DNA of 64,000 nt from Leisingera sp. ANG-M7 (lineage in GTDB: Bacteria; Pseudomonadota; Alphaproteobacteria; Rhodobacterales; Rhodobacteraceae). The stretch spans positions 62,001 to 126,000 of the forward strand of contig NZ_JWLI01000004.1 in the NCBI RefSeq assembly GCF_000813965.1. The letters run 5' to 3'. A model generated the notes under the pieces. The model was given only the letters and a program-made list of their open reading frames with translations, was not told where the DNA came from and ran no database searches. Of this stretch, positions 44,512 through 54,156 are shown piece by piece. Each line of letters starts with the position of its first letter. Within the stretch, counting starts at the first letter, position 1. A program made the translations under genes and the position numbers.

Positions 44512-45561
44512 TCAGCTTTCCGCCTTGCCGCTGCAAACCGGGCAATCCGCCCGCCGGGACAGGCGGATTTTGCGGGTTTCACCGTAAAGCCCGTCATAGA
44601 TCAGCATCTCGCCCTGCAGTACCGCTCCGGCGCCGGTGATCTGCTTGACCGCCTCCACCGCCATCATCGAACCGACCACGCCGGGCAGCGGGCCGACCAC
44701 CCCGGCCTCGGAACAGCTGGGCGCAAGACCGGCCGCGGGCGCCTCCGGGAAGATGCACTGGTAACAGGGGCCGTCGTTGGCAGGGTGGAATACGCTCAGC
44801 TGCCCCTCCCACTGCGACAGCGCGCCGGAGATCAGCGGCTTGCCCAGCGCCACCGCGGTGCGGTTGGCCAGATAACGGGTTTCAAAATTGTCGGTGCCGT
44901 CGAGGATCAGATCATATTCAGCAAACAGCTCCGCCGCGATCTCTTCGGTCAGGCGGCGGTTGTAGGGGTGCACATCGACATAGGGATTCTGCGCCTGCAT
45001 CGCGGCCTGGGCCGAGAACACCTTGGGCTTGCCGATGTCTTCGTCCCGGTGGATCACCTGGCGCTGCAGGTTGGCATTATCGACCAAATCGTCGTCGATC
45101 ACCCCGATAGTGCCGACGCCGGCCGCCGCGAGGTATTGCAGCGCAGGCGCGCCCAGCCCGCCGGCTCCGATCACCAGCACCTTGGCCTTCTTCAGCTTCT
45201 TCTGCCCCGGCCCGCCCAGTTCCCGCAGGACAATATGGCGGGCATAGCGGTCAAGCTCGCTTTCGGTGAAGGTGCTGGCGGGCTGGTTCATCTCTAGGTC
45301 CTGAGGGTGGGCGCGGTTTTTCAAAGCCGTCACGATACGCGCATAGAACCCGGCCACAAGGGCAAAGCTGCCGAGCATCAGCCAGGGTGCTGCCGAGCCG
45401 CCGGTGCCTTCGCGCAGCGGGTGCCCGTCCGGCAGCGTCAGCTGCACGGCCAGCACGGCGACGAACAGCACCGTCAGCAGCGTGATACGCAGATTGCGGG
45501 GCAGCCCGAGGAAGCGCCCGCCCCACCAGATCAGCGCGGCCAGGATGAGAATGCGCAGCAT
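44512..45561 (-). CDS. moeB: MoeB/ThiF-family adenylyltransferase with N-terminal membrane extension
   Basis: 349 aa. The core (about 97-345) is an E1-like adenylyltransferase with VIGAGGLGAPALQYLAAAGVG, DGTDNFETR, PCYQC and the C-terminal CPVC zinc pairs, probably adenylating MoaD for molybdopterin synthesis. Residues 1-90 add two or three membrane helices, unusual for MoeB. An internal ATG at 45291 (codon 91) with AGGACC upstream could give the soluble form. The start shares TGATG with dut's stop. Confidence 0.82.
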   Translation of the reverse strand: MLRILILAALIWWGGRFLGLPRNLRITLLTVLFVAVLAVQLTLPDGHPLREGTGGSAAPWLMLGSFALVAGFYARIVTALKNRAHPQDLEMNQPASTFTESELDRYARHIVLRELGGPGQKKLKKAKVLVIGAGGLGAPALQYLAAAGVGTIGVIDDDLVDNANLQRQVIHRDEDIGKPKVFSAQAAMQAQNPYVDVHPYNRRLTEEIAAELFAEYDLILDGTDNFETRYLANRTAVALGKPLISGALSQWEGQLSVFHPANDGPCYQCIFPEAPAAGLAPSCSEAGVVGPLPGVVGSMMAVEAVKQITGAGAVLQGEMLIYDGLYGETRKIRLSRRADCPVCSGKAES

Positions 45562-46016
45562 CAGGCCTGCCCGGTGGAGCCGAAACCGCCGTCGCCCCGC
45601 TCAGTTCCGGAAAGCGCATCTGCAACTTCAAACCGCGCCTGCAGAACAGGCGCCACCACCATCTGGGCGATGCGTTCTCCGTGGTGAACCTCAAAGGGCT
45701 TCTGGCCCGCATTCATCAGGATCACCCCCAGCGGACCGCGGTAATCGCTGTCGATCGTGCCCGGTGTGTTGGGCAGGGTGATGCCATGCTTCAGCGCCAG
45801 CCCCGAACGCGGGCGGATCTGCACCTCATAGCCCGCAGGGATCTCAATCCGCAGACCCGTCGGCACCAGCTTACGCTCCCCTGGCTGCAGCACCAGGCAG
45901 CCCCGGTCCGGCAGGTTGGCGCGCACATCGGCACCGGCGGCACCAGCCGTTTCATAAGTCGGCAGCGGCACGTCCCGGTCCGCACCCTCATCGTGGATCA
46001 CACGGATAGTCACCAT
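45561..46016 (-). CDS. dut: dUTP diphosphatase
   Basis: 151-aa trimeric enzyme converting dUTP to dUMP. Five motifs visible: [38 protein letters not shown], and C-terminal [13 protein letters not shown] 46016 is chosen; the longer frame to 46076 lies in the intergenic repeat. coaBC-dut is a widely conserved pair. Confidence 0.96.
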   Translation of the reverse strand: MVTIRVIHDEGADRDVPLPTYETAGAAGADVRANLPDRGCLVLQPGERKLVPTGLRIEIPAGYEVQIRPRSGLALKHGITLPNTPGTIDSDYRGPLGVILMNAGQKPFEVHHGERIAQMVVAPVLQARFEVADALSGTERGDGGFGSTGQA

Positions 46017-46030
46017 CCCCGCTCCCCCTT

Positions 46031-46052
46031 CATCTTTCCAAAAATACTCAAG
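46031..46052. repeat. Dispersed intergenic motif, copy 3
   Basis: CATCTTTCCAAAAATACTCA is located directly after the coaBC stop and in front of dut. On the minus strand it supplies GGAAAGATGAAGGGGGAG, which includes the dut ribosome-binding site. Confidence 0.5.
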
Positions 46053-46053
46053 T

Positions 46054-47250
46054 TCACCCGGCCAGCGCCGCCGCAATCCGTTCCGCCAGCTTGCGGGCGA
46101 CTTCGTCCTTGCCCATCCGCGGCCACTCCTCGGAGCCTTCGTCAGAGATCAGGATCACCGCGTTTTCACTGCCGCCCATGATACCGGTCGCGGGAGAAAC
46201 ATCATTGGCCACGATCCAGTCACAGCCCTTGCGCTTGCGTTTGGCGGTTGCGTTCTCGATCACGTCGTTGGTTTCCGCCGCAAAGCCGACCACCAGCCCG
46301 GGGCGGCCTTGCTTCATCTGCGAGACGGTTTTCAGAATGTCGGGGTTTTCAGCGAATTCCAGCACCGGCAGACCATCCTTGGATTTCTTCAGCTTCCGGT
46401 CAGAGGCGCTGGCCACCCGCCAGTCCGCCACCGCGGCGGCAAAGACACCAGCGTCGGCGGGCAGTGCCTGCTGCACGGCTGCTTCCATCTCGCGGGCGCT
46501 TTCCACCGGCACCACCTGCACGCCTTCAGGCGGACGCACCTCTGCGGGGCCCGTGACAAACACGACCTCAGCCCCCAAGTCTCGCAGAGCACGGGCCACC
46601 GCTGCCCCCTGCGCCCCGGAGGAGCGGTTGGCGATATAGCGCACCGGGTCAATCGGCTCATGCGTGGGGCCGGAGGTGACCAGAATGCGCTTTCCCTTCA
46701 GGGCCCCGTCCGCGAGTTTGGCGGCGATAGCCGCTAGAATCTCATCCGGTTCCGCCATCCGGCCCGGTCCGAATTCACCGCAGGCCATGCTGCCCTCGTT
46801 GGGACCGACGAAGGACACGCCGTCCGCTTTCAGGGTTTCAAGATTGCGCTGCGTCGCCGGATGCTCCCACATGCGGACATTCATTGCCGGCGCCAGCAGC
46901 ACAGGCGTGTCGGTTGCCAGCAGCAGCGTCGAGGCAAGGTCGTTTGCAAAGCCTTGCGCCATTTTCGCCATCAGATCGGCGGTGGCCGGCGCCACAACAA
47001 GAAGGTCGGCACTGCGCGACAGCTGGATATGGCCCATCTCCGCCTCCGCTGTCAGGTCGAACAGCTCCTGATGCACCGCCGTCCCAGCCAAGGCCGAAAC
47101 CGACAGCGGCGTCACAAACTCGGCCCCCGCCTTGGTCAGCACCGGTGTCACCCGGGCGCCCTGGTCCTGCAGGCGGCGGATCAGCTCCAACGACTTATAG
47201 GCCGCAATGCCGCCGCCGATGATCAATAGAATATGTTTGCCTGCCAGCAT
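46054..47250 (-). CDS. coaBC: Bifunctional phosphopantothenoylcysteine decarboxylase/synthetase
   Basis: Coenzyme A pathway enzyme. 398 aa: CoaC flavoprotein domain at the N-terminus ([18 protein letters not shown]; catalytic His in [31 protein letters not shown] with the Cys) and CoaB synthetase domain ([30 protein letters not shown]). Length normal. First gene of the coaBC-dut-moeB run. Confidence 0.96.
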   Translation of the reverse strand: MLAGKHILLIIGGGIAAYKSLELIRRLQDQGARVTPVLTKAGAEFVTPLSVSALAGTAVHQELFDLTAEAEMGHIQLSRSADLLVVAPATADLMAKMAQGFANDLASTLLLATDTPVLLAPAMNVRMWEHPATQRNLETLKADGVSFVGPNEGSMACGEFGPGRMAEPDEILAAIAAKLADGALKGKRILVTSGPTHEPIDPVRYIANRSSGAQGAAVARALRDLGAEVVFVTGPAEVRPPEGVQVVPVESAREMEAAVQQALPADAGVFAAAVADWRVASASDRKLKKSKDGLPVLEFAENPDILKTVSQMKQGRPGLVVGFAAETNDVIENATAKRKRKGCDWIVANDVSPATGIMGGSENAVILISDEGSEEWPRMGKDEVARKLAERIAAALAG

Positions 47251-47310
47251 CTGCGCATCCTCGCCCGGTTTCCCGCGACCTTACTGCGGCGCGGCAAAAG
47301 TGTGAAGCAG

Positions 47311-48147
47311 TCAGCCATCCTTGTGGAATGCAAGGCAGGGATCAGGCCGCTCGACCGAAGGAGCATCCAGCACCAGATCAAATTGCCCGCTGATCTGCCC
47401 GTCCTCGGACTGGCCCAAGCTTCGGATTGCTGCCTCAGGCCGGGCATTTGCCAGATAGATCGTCAGTCCCCGGTCCATACGGGCATGGCCGTTGCCGGTG
47501 ATGACAGCAACCGGGCCGCCGGTTTCCGCCAAGGCCTTATCTGCAGCTGCCGCCAGCGCAGCATCGCGAAGGCGCTGGAAGTCCACGAGAACCGGCAGCA
47601 TTTCCTCTGGCATGGCATTGCAGTGATTGGCCTGCTGATCTGCTTCCCTTGCCGCCTGCTCCGTTTCCGGCAACGGCTGATCCAGACCGAAAAGCGCGGC
47701 CGCCCCAGCTCCGAAGTAGGCAACTGCACCTTCACTCATGATCTTGGTCGCATCACTTCGCGGCACCAGTGCGCCGTACTGGCGTGCGCCCTTGGCCGCC
47801 GCAAAGACCGGGGCATACAGGCCGAACTCCGGCCAGCCGCTTACCGCCCAGTTCAGCGCTTCGGCCGTCTGCTCTGCATCACCAAGAATACTGGCTTCCA
47901 GCCCTTCCGCTTGCTCTGCCGTGATCATCTCCCAGACCACGGCCCTGGGCTTCAGCGCCAGAAGGAGATGCGCCTGCCGCTGATGGTGCACAGGATTGTC
48001 ATGCACCTCGCCCAGGATCACTACATCCGCCCCCCGCAGCACTTCAACTGCGCCGGCAAGCTCTTCTGCACGGACGCCGGACACGCAAAGCGCCGCCAGG
48101 GCGGCGGCGCTTGCAATCATTTTCAGGCCATTCAATCGCTTTCTCAT
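47311..48147 (-). CDS. ChaN-family haem-binding lipoprotein-like protein
   Basis: 278 aa with N-terminal export signal (ASAAALAALCVSGVRA) and the ChaN/PhuW-type haem-binding domain: ILGEVHDNPVHH and VWEMITAEQ, C-terminal ITGNGHARMDRG. ChaN proteins bind haem pairs through Tyr/His and take part in iron uptake. A true lipobox is not seen. Its start overlaps rpoH2 (ATGA), so it is the sigma factor's downstream neighbour. Confidence 0.8.
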   Translation of the reverse strand: MRKRLNGLKMIASAAALAALCVSGVRAEELAGAVEVLRGADVVILGEVHDNPVHHQRQAHLLLALKPRAVVWEMITAEQAEGLEASILGDAEQTAEALNWAVSGWPEFGLYAPVFAAAKGARQYGALVPRSDATKIMSEGAVAYFGAGAAALFGLDQPLPETEQAAREADQQANHCNAMPEEMLPVLVDFQRLRDAALAAAADKALAETGGPVAVITGNGHARMDRGLTIYLANARPEAAIRSLGQSEDGQISGQFDLVLDAPSVERPDPCLAFHKDG

Positions 48148-49022
48148 GAAAGCAGTTTGTGCACCTCGCGCGATTGGCCTTCAAGGCATTTGCGCATCTT
48201 CTGGAAGGCGCCTGCCTCCAGCTGGCGCACCCGCTCCTTGGACAGGCCAAGTTCCAGGCCCAGGCTTTCCAGCGTGCGCGGGCGTTCGCGCAACTTGCGC
48301 TCGGTGATGATGAACCGCTCGCGGTCGTTCAGCGCCTGCAGCGCCCCCACCAGCCACTTACGCAGCTGACGCCGGTCATGGCGTTCCTGCACCAGTTCCT
48401 CAGCCTGCGACGCTTCATCCTCCAGCGCATCAATCCATTCGCGGCCCTCTTCATCGGCGGACTGGATGGCATTGAGCGAGAAGTCGGCACCGGACAGGCG
48501 CCCCTCCATCATTTCAACGTCGCGCAGCGGCACACCGATTTCAGTGGCGATCTTCTGATGCAGCTGGTGACGGTCCAGCTTCACACCCGACACCCGCGCT
48601 TCACGCTCGAACTGCGCCTGCACCCGGCGCATATTGAAGAACAGCGATTTTTGCGACGAGGTGGAGCCGGTGCGGACCATCGACCAGTTGCGCATCACGT
48701 AATCCTGGATCGACGCCTTGATCCACCAGACCGCATAGGTCGAGAACCGAACCCCCCGGTCCGGGTCGAATTTGTCCGCTGCCTTCATGAGCCCCAGGCC
48801 TGCCTCCTGGATCAGATCGTTCATCGGCGCCCCATACCGCTTGAACTTGGCCGCCATGGAAATGGCCAGGCGCATATATGCGTTTATAAGCCGGTGCAGC
48901 GACTGCACGTCGCGGTCGTCCCGCCAGGCATAGGCCAGGCGCCGCTCAGTCTCTGCATCCAGAAGTTCCGCCTTCATTGCCTGTCTCGGCAATGGGTTTT
49001 CGGCTGTTTGATCAAGTGCCAT
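48144..49022 (-). CDS. rpoH2: Heat-shock/stress sigma factor RpoH (group II)
   Basis: 292-aa sigma-70 family factor. Region 2 has YMRLAISMAAKFKRYGAPMNDLIQEAGLGLMKAADKFD; the RpoH box appears as QKSLFFNMRR; region 4.2 helix-turn-helix TLESLGLELGLSKERVRQLE. Alphaproteobacteria often have a second RpoH for oxidative stress; this copy fits that subgroup (inference). Start 49022 follows GGGGGAAATCAC. ChaN is coupled downstream. Confidence 0.9.
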   Translation of the reverse strand: MALDQTAENPLPRQAMKAELLDAETERRLAYAWRDDRDVQSLHRLINAYMRLAISMAAKFKRYGAPMNDLIQEAGLGLMKAADKFDPDRGVRFSTYAVWWIKASIQDYVMRNWSMVRTGSTSSQKSLFFNMRRVQAQFEREARVSGVKLDRHQLHQKIATEIGVPLRDVEMMEGRLSGADFSLNAIQSADEEGREWIDALEDEASQAEELVQERHDRRQLRKWLVGALQALNDRERFIITERKLRERPRTLESLGLELGLSKERVRQLEAGAFQKMRKCLEGQSREVHKLLS

Positions 49023-49298
49023 TGTGATTTCCCCCCGGAAACTAATTAACAAACTGCCGCCTGCAGGCGTGCTTACAACAATTGGAGGCCCGGCATTCAT
49101 AGGCCGACAGCAACAGCGCAGCGGATAAGACTCACGGCTCATCCAAAGGCCAAAATGGAAAAGTTAAATTGTATCTTGGCCCCTGCGCAGCCTATCCCGG
49201 CCTTAATAAGTGGAACCCCGGGACGCTGCGGTCTCTTGTCTTCACCGGGCCCTGCAGTTACCCACAGGAACGGCTTCGGACTCATAGGTTAGCAAAAA

Positions 49299-49817
49299 AT
49301 GCCGTTAAATGTAACTTTTATTCTGGGGGGCGCCGCCTCGGGTAAGTCGGCATTTGCCGAGCAGCTATGCTCAACTACCGGAAAAGACAAAGTTTACTGG
49401 GCAACCGCACAAATTTTCGACGCCGAAATGCGCGAAAAAGTGTCTCGTCACCTCGAACAAAGAGGGTCTGGCTGGCTGACTTTTGAAGAACCGGAAACGG
49501 CCGCGCAGGTCCTTGACCCTCTCAACGCCGGTCAAATCTGCCTGATGGATTGCGCCACGATGTGGCTGACCAATCATCTGCTGGCAGATCACGATCTGGA
49601 GGCCGCCGCAGAAGAATTGCTGTCTGCCATGGATCGCTGCCAGGCCGACCTCGTTATTGTCTCCAATGAAACCGGGCTGGGCATTGTCCCGGAAAACAAA
49701 CTGGCCCGCCGTTTTCGCGAGGCCCAAGGACGTCTGAATATCGCGCTGGCCGCACGCGCGGACACCGTGGTTCAGGTGACCGCGGGGCTGCCGCTGGTTC
49801 TGAAGGGCACGCTGTGA
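49299..49817 (+). CDS. cobU: Bifunctional adenosylcobinamide kinase / guanylyltransferase
   Basis: Cobalamin-salvage and late-synthesis enzyme: phosphorylates adenosylcobinamide then transfers GMP. 172 aa, P-loop GGAASGKS at 10-17, the second block CATMWLTNHLL, and VSNETGLGIVPENKLARRFRE typical of CobU/CobP. Stop overlaps the following cobC (GTGA). Orphan of the rest of the cob pathway in this window. Confidence 0.95.
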   Translation: MPLNVTFILGGAASGKSAFAEQLCSTTGKDKVYWATAQIFDAEMREKVSRHLEQRGSGWLTFEEPETAAQVLDPLNAGQICLMDCATMWLTNHLLADHDLEAAAEELLSAMDRCQADLVIVSNETGLGIVPENKLARRFREAQGRLNIALAARADTVVQVTAGLPLVLKGTL

Positions 49818-50395
49818 TCACCCGCCTGTTCCTGGTGCGGCATGGGCCAACCCATGCGAAGTGCATGGTCGGCTGGTCCGATCTGCCTGCGGATTTGTCG
49901 GATACCGCAGCCCTTTCCCGCTTGTCGGATTATCTGCCCGCCAAGGCGCTGGTGGTGTCCTCGGACCTGTCCCGGGCGGTGGAAACCGCCAGTGCAATCC
50001 AGGGCAGCCGGGATCGCCTGCCCCACGCCGAGGCGTTGCGCGAAATCCATTTCGGCGCCTGGGAACTGCGCAGCTGGGCCGAAGTCGACGCCGAGGACCC
50101 CGAGCGCATCCGCGCTTATTGGGAAACTCCGGGAGACGTGACCCCGCCTGACGGTGAAAGCTGGCATCAGGTCTGCAATCGGGTCAACGCTGCGATCGAC
50201 GGGCTGGTCGATGCGCACCGGGGCCGCGATCTGATCGTGGTCGGCCATTTCGGACAGATCCTGACCCAGATCCAGCGGGCGGAAATGCTGACAGCGGAAG
50301 AGGCCTTTTCTCACCGGATCGACAACCTGTCGGTCAGCGAAGTCTCCCTCGGGCCGGATGGCTGGAAGGCTGGAAAGATCAATCACCTGCCGTGA
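49814..50395 (+). CDS. cobC: Histidine phosphatase, alpha-ribazole phosphatase-like
   Basis: 193-aa histidine phosphatase with LVRHGPTH (R9, H10, G11), SSDLSRAVETA and a second His in VVGHFGQ. Coupled to cobU through a GTG start at 49814, which supports alpha-ribazole-5-phosphate dephosphorylation in the cobalamin lower-ligand pathway. Other phosphatase functions remain possible because the family is broad. Confidence 0.8.
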   Translation: MITRLFLVRHGPTHAKCMVGWSDLPADLSDTAALSRLSDYLPAKALVVSSDLSRAVETASAIQGSRDRLPHAEALREIHFGAWELRSWAEVDAEDPERIRAYWETPGDVTPPDGESWHQVCNRVNAAIDGLVDAHRGRDLIVVGHFGQILTQIQRAEMLTAEEAFSHRIDNLSVSEVSLGPDGWKAGKINHLP

Positions 50396-50453
50396 CGTGT
50401 GCCATCACAAACATTCCATTTTGAAATGCGCGGCCCCGCGCTAGCGTCCTGCC

Positions 50454-51137
50454 ATGGCTTATGAAATCTATATTGGCGACCGCATGTTTTCCAGCTGGTC
50501 ATTGCGCGGCTGGCTCATGCTCGAAAAATTCTCCCTGCCCCACACCGTGCATATGGTGGGGCTGTATTCCGGAACCATGGCGCAGGACATGGCGCATCTG
50601 GCCCCGGCGCGGCTGGTGCCCGCGTTGCGCACGCCGGAGGGGTTGGTGGTGGGCGAAAGCCTGGCCATTGCCGAAACCCTGGCCGAACGCCACCCGGATG
50701 CCGGCCTGTGGCCGTCCGATCCGTCGCAGCGCGCAACGGCGCGCTGGCTGGCAGCGGAAATGGTTGGCGGCTTCTCGGCCTTGCGCGGTGAATGCCCGAT
50801 GCAGCTGGCGCACATCTACGAAGGCTTCGAGGTGTCGCGCGGCGTAAACGCCGACTTGGAGCGGATCGAGACGCTGTTTGCCCACGCCCGCAAGGTGTCT
50901 GGCCACAGCATCGGTTACCTGTTCGGGGATTATTCTCTGGCTGATGTGTTTTATACACCGGTTGCCGCCCGGATCGTAGGATATGGCCTGCCGGTTTCCG
51001 CAGAAACCCGCGCCTATTGCAAGCTCCTGCTCTCCGATCCGGCGGTCCTGCATTGGCAGACCCTGGCCCATGAGGTCAGCTATGACCCGCAACCCTACAC
51101 GATGGAACTGCCGAAGCGGCCCTGGTCGCTGGACTGA
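50454..51137 (+). CDS. Glutathione S-transferase
   Basis: 227-aa protein with N-terminal thioredoxin-like domain (EIYIGDRMFSSWSLRGWLMLEKF; VPALRTPEGLVVGESLAIAETLAE) and helical C-terminal domain. The S-x-W-S type catalytic Ser region suggests a GST of the bacterial Ure2p/zeta-like group. Substrate unknown. gshB lies 1.6 kb downstream. Confidence 0.85.
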   Translation: MAYEIYIGDRMFSSWSLRGWLMLEKFSLPHTVHMVGLYSGTMAQDMAHLAPARLVPALRTPEGLVVGESLAIAETLAERHPDAGLWPSDPSQRATARWLAAEMVGGFSALRGECPMQLAHIYEGFEVSRGVNADLERIETLFAHARKVSGHSIGYLFGDYSLADVFYTPVAARIVGYGLPVSAETRAYCKLLLSDPAVLHWQTLAHEVSYDPQPYTMELPKRPWSLD

Positions 51138-51252
51138 AACTGAAGTCTCCGCGAAATCTGCGTGAATTCGCGGCACATCGCCACTCCCGTTAACCAATTG
51201 GAAACCACGATTTCCAAGCATCTCTCCCTGACCTTTCAAATGGCGGGGAGAG

Positions 51253-52755
51253 ATGACAGCACGGTCCTACACGGTTGCTTTTCAAGGCGTCGAAGCCCGC
51301 CAGGTCGAGGTTCAATGCGCCGTGGCGCCCGGGCTGCCTGCCTTCTCAGTCGTCGGCCTGCCTGACAAGGCGGTTCAGGAAGCGCGCGAGCGGGTACGCG
51401 CCGCCTTTGCGGCGATGTCCATCGCCCTGCCCTCGCGCAGGATCACCATCAATCTGTCACCCGCCGGCCTGCCCAAGGAGGGCAGCCATTTCGACTTGCC
51501 GATTGCGCTGGCTCTGCTGGCCGCCATCGGCATCGTTCCGGCAGAAAAGGCTGAGGAAACCATTGCCCTAGGCGAACTGTCACTCGACGGTCAGCTGATG
51601 CCGGTGGCCGGCGCCCTGCCCGCTGCAGTCACGGCTGCTGAGGAAGGCAGGATGCTGCTTTGCCCGAAGCCCTCTGGGCCGGAGGCCGCCTGGGTCGACG
51701 CGGCGCAGGTGATCGGCGCCGCCACGCTGACAGAGGTGGTACAGCATTTCACCGGCCAGCGGCGCATCGAACCTGCCACACCGGGTGAGGCCGTTCTCGG
51801 CCTAGGCAGCAAGGACCTGCGCGATGTGAAGGGACAGGAAATCGCAAAACGGGCGCTGGAAATCGCCGCCGCCGGGCGCCATCATATGCTGATGGTCGGC
51901 CCGCCAGGATCGGGCAAGTCGATGCTGGCGGCGCGGCTGCCCTCAATCCTGCCGCCGCTTACTCCGGCAGAAGCGCTGGAAACCTCGATGATACATTCCC
52001 TCTGCGGGCTGATCGACGAGGGCGGCATCAGCCGCGCCCGCCCCTTCCGCGAGCCGCACCACACAGCGTCCATGGCTGCAATTGCTGGCGGCGGGCGGCG
52101 GGCGCAGCCGGGCGAGATCAGCCTGGCCCACAATGGCGTGCTGTTCCTAGATGAACTGCCTGAGTTCGGCCGCCCGGTGCTGGAAACCCTGCGCCAGCCT
52201 CTGGAAACCGGAGAGGTGATGGTGGCGCGCGCCAATGCGCATGTGAAATACCCCAGCCGCTTCATGCTCGTGGCCGCTGCCAACCCCTGCAAATGCGGCT
52301 ATCTGGCGGATGCCAACCGCGCCTGTTCCCAGGCGCCCATATGCGGAGCGAATTATCTGGGCCGGATATCCGGCCCGCTGCTGGACCGCTTCGACCTGCA
52401 TTTGGACGTGCCGCCAGTGGATGTGGCCGACTTGGAGCTGCCGCCCAGCGCCGAAGGCTCTGCCGAGGTTGCCCAACGCGTGGCAATTGCCCGGGAGATG
52501 CAGACTGCCCGTTTCCAGGGCCATCCCGGCCTGCGCCAGAACGCCGATGCCGAAGGCGCGCTTTTGGAGGAAATCGCTGCCCCTGACGCCGAAAGCCGCG
52601 ACCTGCTGGTCCGCGCAGCTGAACGCTTCGGCCTCAGCGCGCGCGGCTATCACCGGGTGCTGCGGGTCGCCCGCACCATTGCGGACCTGGCCTGCGAGGA
52701 AAAGGTGCAGCGTAAGCATTTCGCCGAGGCGCTGAGCTTCCGGCTGCCGGGTTGA
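51253..52755 (+). CDS. comM: ComM/YifB family Mg-chelatase-like AAA+ ATPase
   Basis: 500 aa. N-terminal Lon-like domain (residues 1-165), AAA+ domain with Walker A GPPGSGKS (216-223) and Walker B VLFLDELPEF, sensor region CKCGYL, and C-terminal RGYHRVLRVARTIADL. ComM is a branch-migration helicase used in natural transformation and is a common housekeeping gene. Its stop is 19 bases from the convergent gshB stop. Confidence 0.93.
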   Translation: MTARSYTVAFQGVEARQVEVQCAVAPGLPAFSVVGLPDKAVQEARERVRAAFAAMSIALPSRRITINLSPAGLPKEGSHFDLPIALALLAAIGIVPAEKAEETIALGELSLDGQLMPVAGALPAAVTAAEEGRMLLCPKPSGPEAAWVDAAQVIGAATLTEVVQHFTGQRRIEPATPGEAVLGLGSKDLRDVKGQEIAKRALEIAAAGRHHMLMVGPPGSGKSMLAARLPSILPPLTPAEALETSMIHSLCGLIDEGGISRARPFREPHHTASMAAIAGGGRRAQPGEISLAHNGVLFLDELPEFGRPVLETLRQPLETGEVMVARANAHVKYPSRFMLVAAANPCKCGYLADANRACSQAPICGANYLGRISGPLLDRFDLHLDVPPVDVADLELPPSAEGSAEVAQRVAIAREMQTARFQGHPGLRQNADAEGALLEEIAAPDAESRDLLVRAAERFGLSARGYHRVLRVARTIADLACEEKVQRKHFAEALSFRLPG

Positions 52756-52774
52756 CCCGGAGCCGGAGCACACG

Positions 52775-53707
52775 TCAGACCTTCGCTTCGATCGCCTGCC
52801 AGACCTTCTCTGCGATATTCACGCCGTCAAACCGCTCCAGTTCCTGAATGCCGGTGGGCGAAGTCACGTTGATCTCGGTCAGGTAGTCGCCAATCACGTC
52901 GATACCGACAAAAATCTGGCCCTTCTCGCGCAGCAGCGGGCCAATGGCGGCGCAGATTTCCCGGTCGCGCTCGCTCAGCCCGATCTTTTCAGGCCGGCCG
53001 CCCACATGCATGTTCGACCGGGTCTCACCCGCCGCGGGCACCCGGTTGATGGCCCCCACCGGCTCACCGTCAACCAGGATCACCCGCTTGTCGCCGTTGC
53101 TGACGTCGGGCAAGAATTTCTGCACGATCAGCGGCTCGCGGCTGAAGCCGGTGAACAGCTCATGCAACGAGGTAAGGTTGCGGTCGTTTGTGTCCAGCCG
53201 GAACACGCCGGCGCCGCCATTGCCGTACAGCGGCTTCAGGATCACATCGCCGTGCTTTTCCTTGAACGCCTTGATGGTCTGCAGGTCGCGGGCGATGGTG
53301 GTCGGCGGGGTCAGCTCAGGGAAGTTCAGGACCAGCAATTTTTCCGGGTAGTTTCGTACCCAGAAAGGATCATTCACCACCAGCGCCTGCCCTTTCAGCA
53401 TGTCCAGCAGGTGGGTCGAGGTGATGTAGTGCATGTCAAACGGCGGGTCCTGGCGCAGCCAGACCACGTCGAAATCCGCCAGATCAACCTCGCGTTCCTC
53501 GCCCAGAACCGCAGGTGTGCCAGCCACCCGCTGCACAGTCATGTCGTGGCCGCGGGCAGTGATGCGGCCTTCCTGGTAGGCCAACTGATCCGGGCCATAG
53601 AAAAACAGCTCATGGCCGCGCGCCTGGGCTTCTTCGGCCAGGCGGAAGCTGCTGTCGGCGTTGATATCCACGCCCATGACCGGGTCCATCTGGAAGGCGA
53701 TTTTCAT
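52775..53707 (-). CDS. gshB: Glutathione synthetase
   Basis: Ligates gamma-glutamylcysteine with glycine. 310-aa ATP-grasp protein; [14 protein letters not shown] and [20 protein letters not shown] and [16 protein letters not shown] are the family blocks. ATG 53707 chosen (starts [10 protein letters not shown], the family start); the frame to 53746 is non-family. Followed on the same strand by yraN and rsmI upstream. Confidence 0.95.
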   Translation of the reverse strand: MKIAFQMDPVMGVDINADSSFRLAEEAQARGHELFFYGPDQLAYQEGRITARGHDMTVQRVAGTPAVLGEEREVDLADFDVVWLRQDPPFDMHYITSTHLLDMLKGQALVVNDPFWVRNYPEKLLVLNFPELTPPTTIARDLQTIKAFKEKHGDVILKPLYGNGGAGVFRLDTNDRNLTSLHELFTGFSREPLIVQKFLPDVSNGDKRVILVDGEPVGAINRVPAAGETRSNMHVGGRPEKIGLSERDREICAAIGPLLREKGQIFVGIDVIGDYLTEINVTSPTGIQELERFDGVNIAEKVWQAIEAKV

Positions 53708-53778
53708 GGCAGTATCCCTCGTAAGCTGACCGAATACATGGCCCACAGAACGCCGGGGTTCAATGGGGCTGCTGCGGA

Positions 53779-54153
53779 TCAGTCAAGGCCGATAGCGTTT
53801 TCGATGATCTCTACCGCGCCGGTGCCATCGACCAGCGCCGCGTCAAACCGGACCGGCGTCAGCTGGCCTCGCGGCTCATTGTCCAGGTACTGCCCTGCAC
53901 TGGCATAGATCCGCTCTGCCTGCCGAGGCGTGATCCGCAGCGCCGCGCCGGCGCTGGTGGCGCTGTGTTTCACCTCGACAAAAACCAGTTCTTCGGGGCC
54001 GCGCAGGATGAGGTCAATCTCGCCGCCCGGACCCCGCCAGCGCCGTTCAGCCACGGTATAGCCGCGGTTCTCATAGTGGCGCGCGACAATCTCCTCCGCC
54101 GCTTCACCGGCCAGATGGGCGCGGGCCCCGCGGTGCTGGCGGATCCGGCTCAT
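53779..54153 (-). CDS. yraN: YraN (UPF0102) endonuclease-like protein
   Basis: 124-aa protein with the UPF0102 core [17 protein letters not shown] and [20 protein letters not shown], a Holliday-junction resolvase-like PD-(D/E)XK pattern (E-x-D-L ... E-V-K). Only 3 bases separate it from rsmI, so they are one transcript; gshB follows. The rsmI-yraN-gshB set next to lpoA matches E. coli rsmI/lpoA/yraN. Confidence 0.9.
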   Translation of the reverse strand: MSRIRQHRGARAHLAGEAAEEIVARHYENRGYTVAERRWRGPGGEIDLILRGPEELVFVEVKHSATSAGAALRITPRQAERIYASAGQYLDNEPRGQLTPVRFDAALVDGTGAVEIIENAIGLD

Positions 54154-54156
54154 GGC

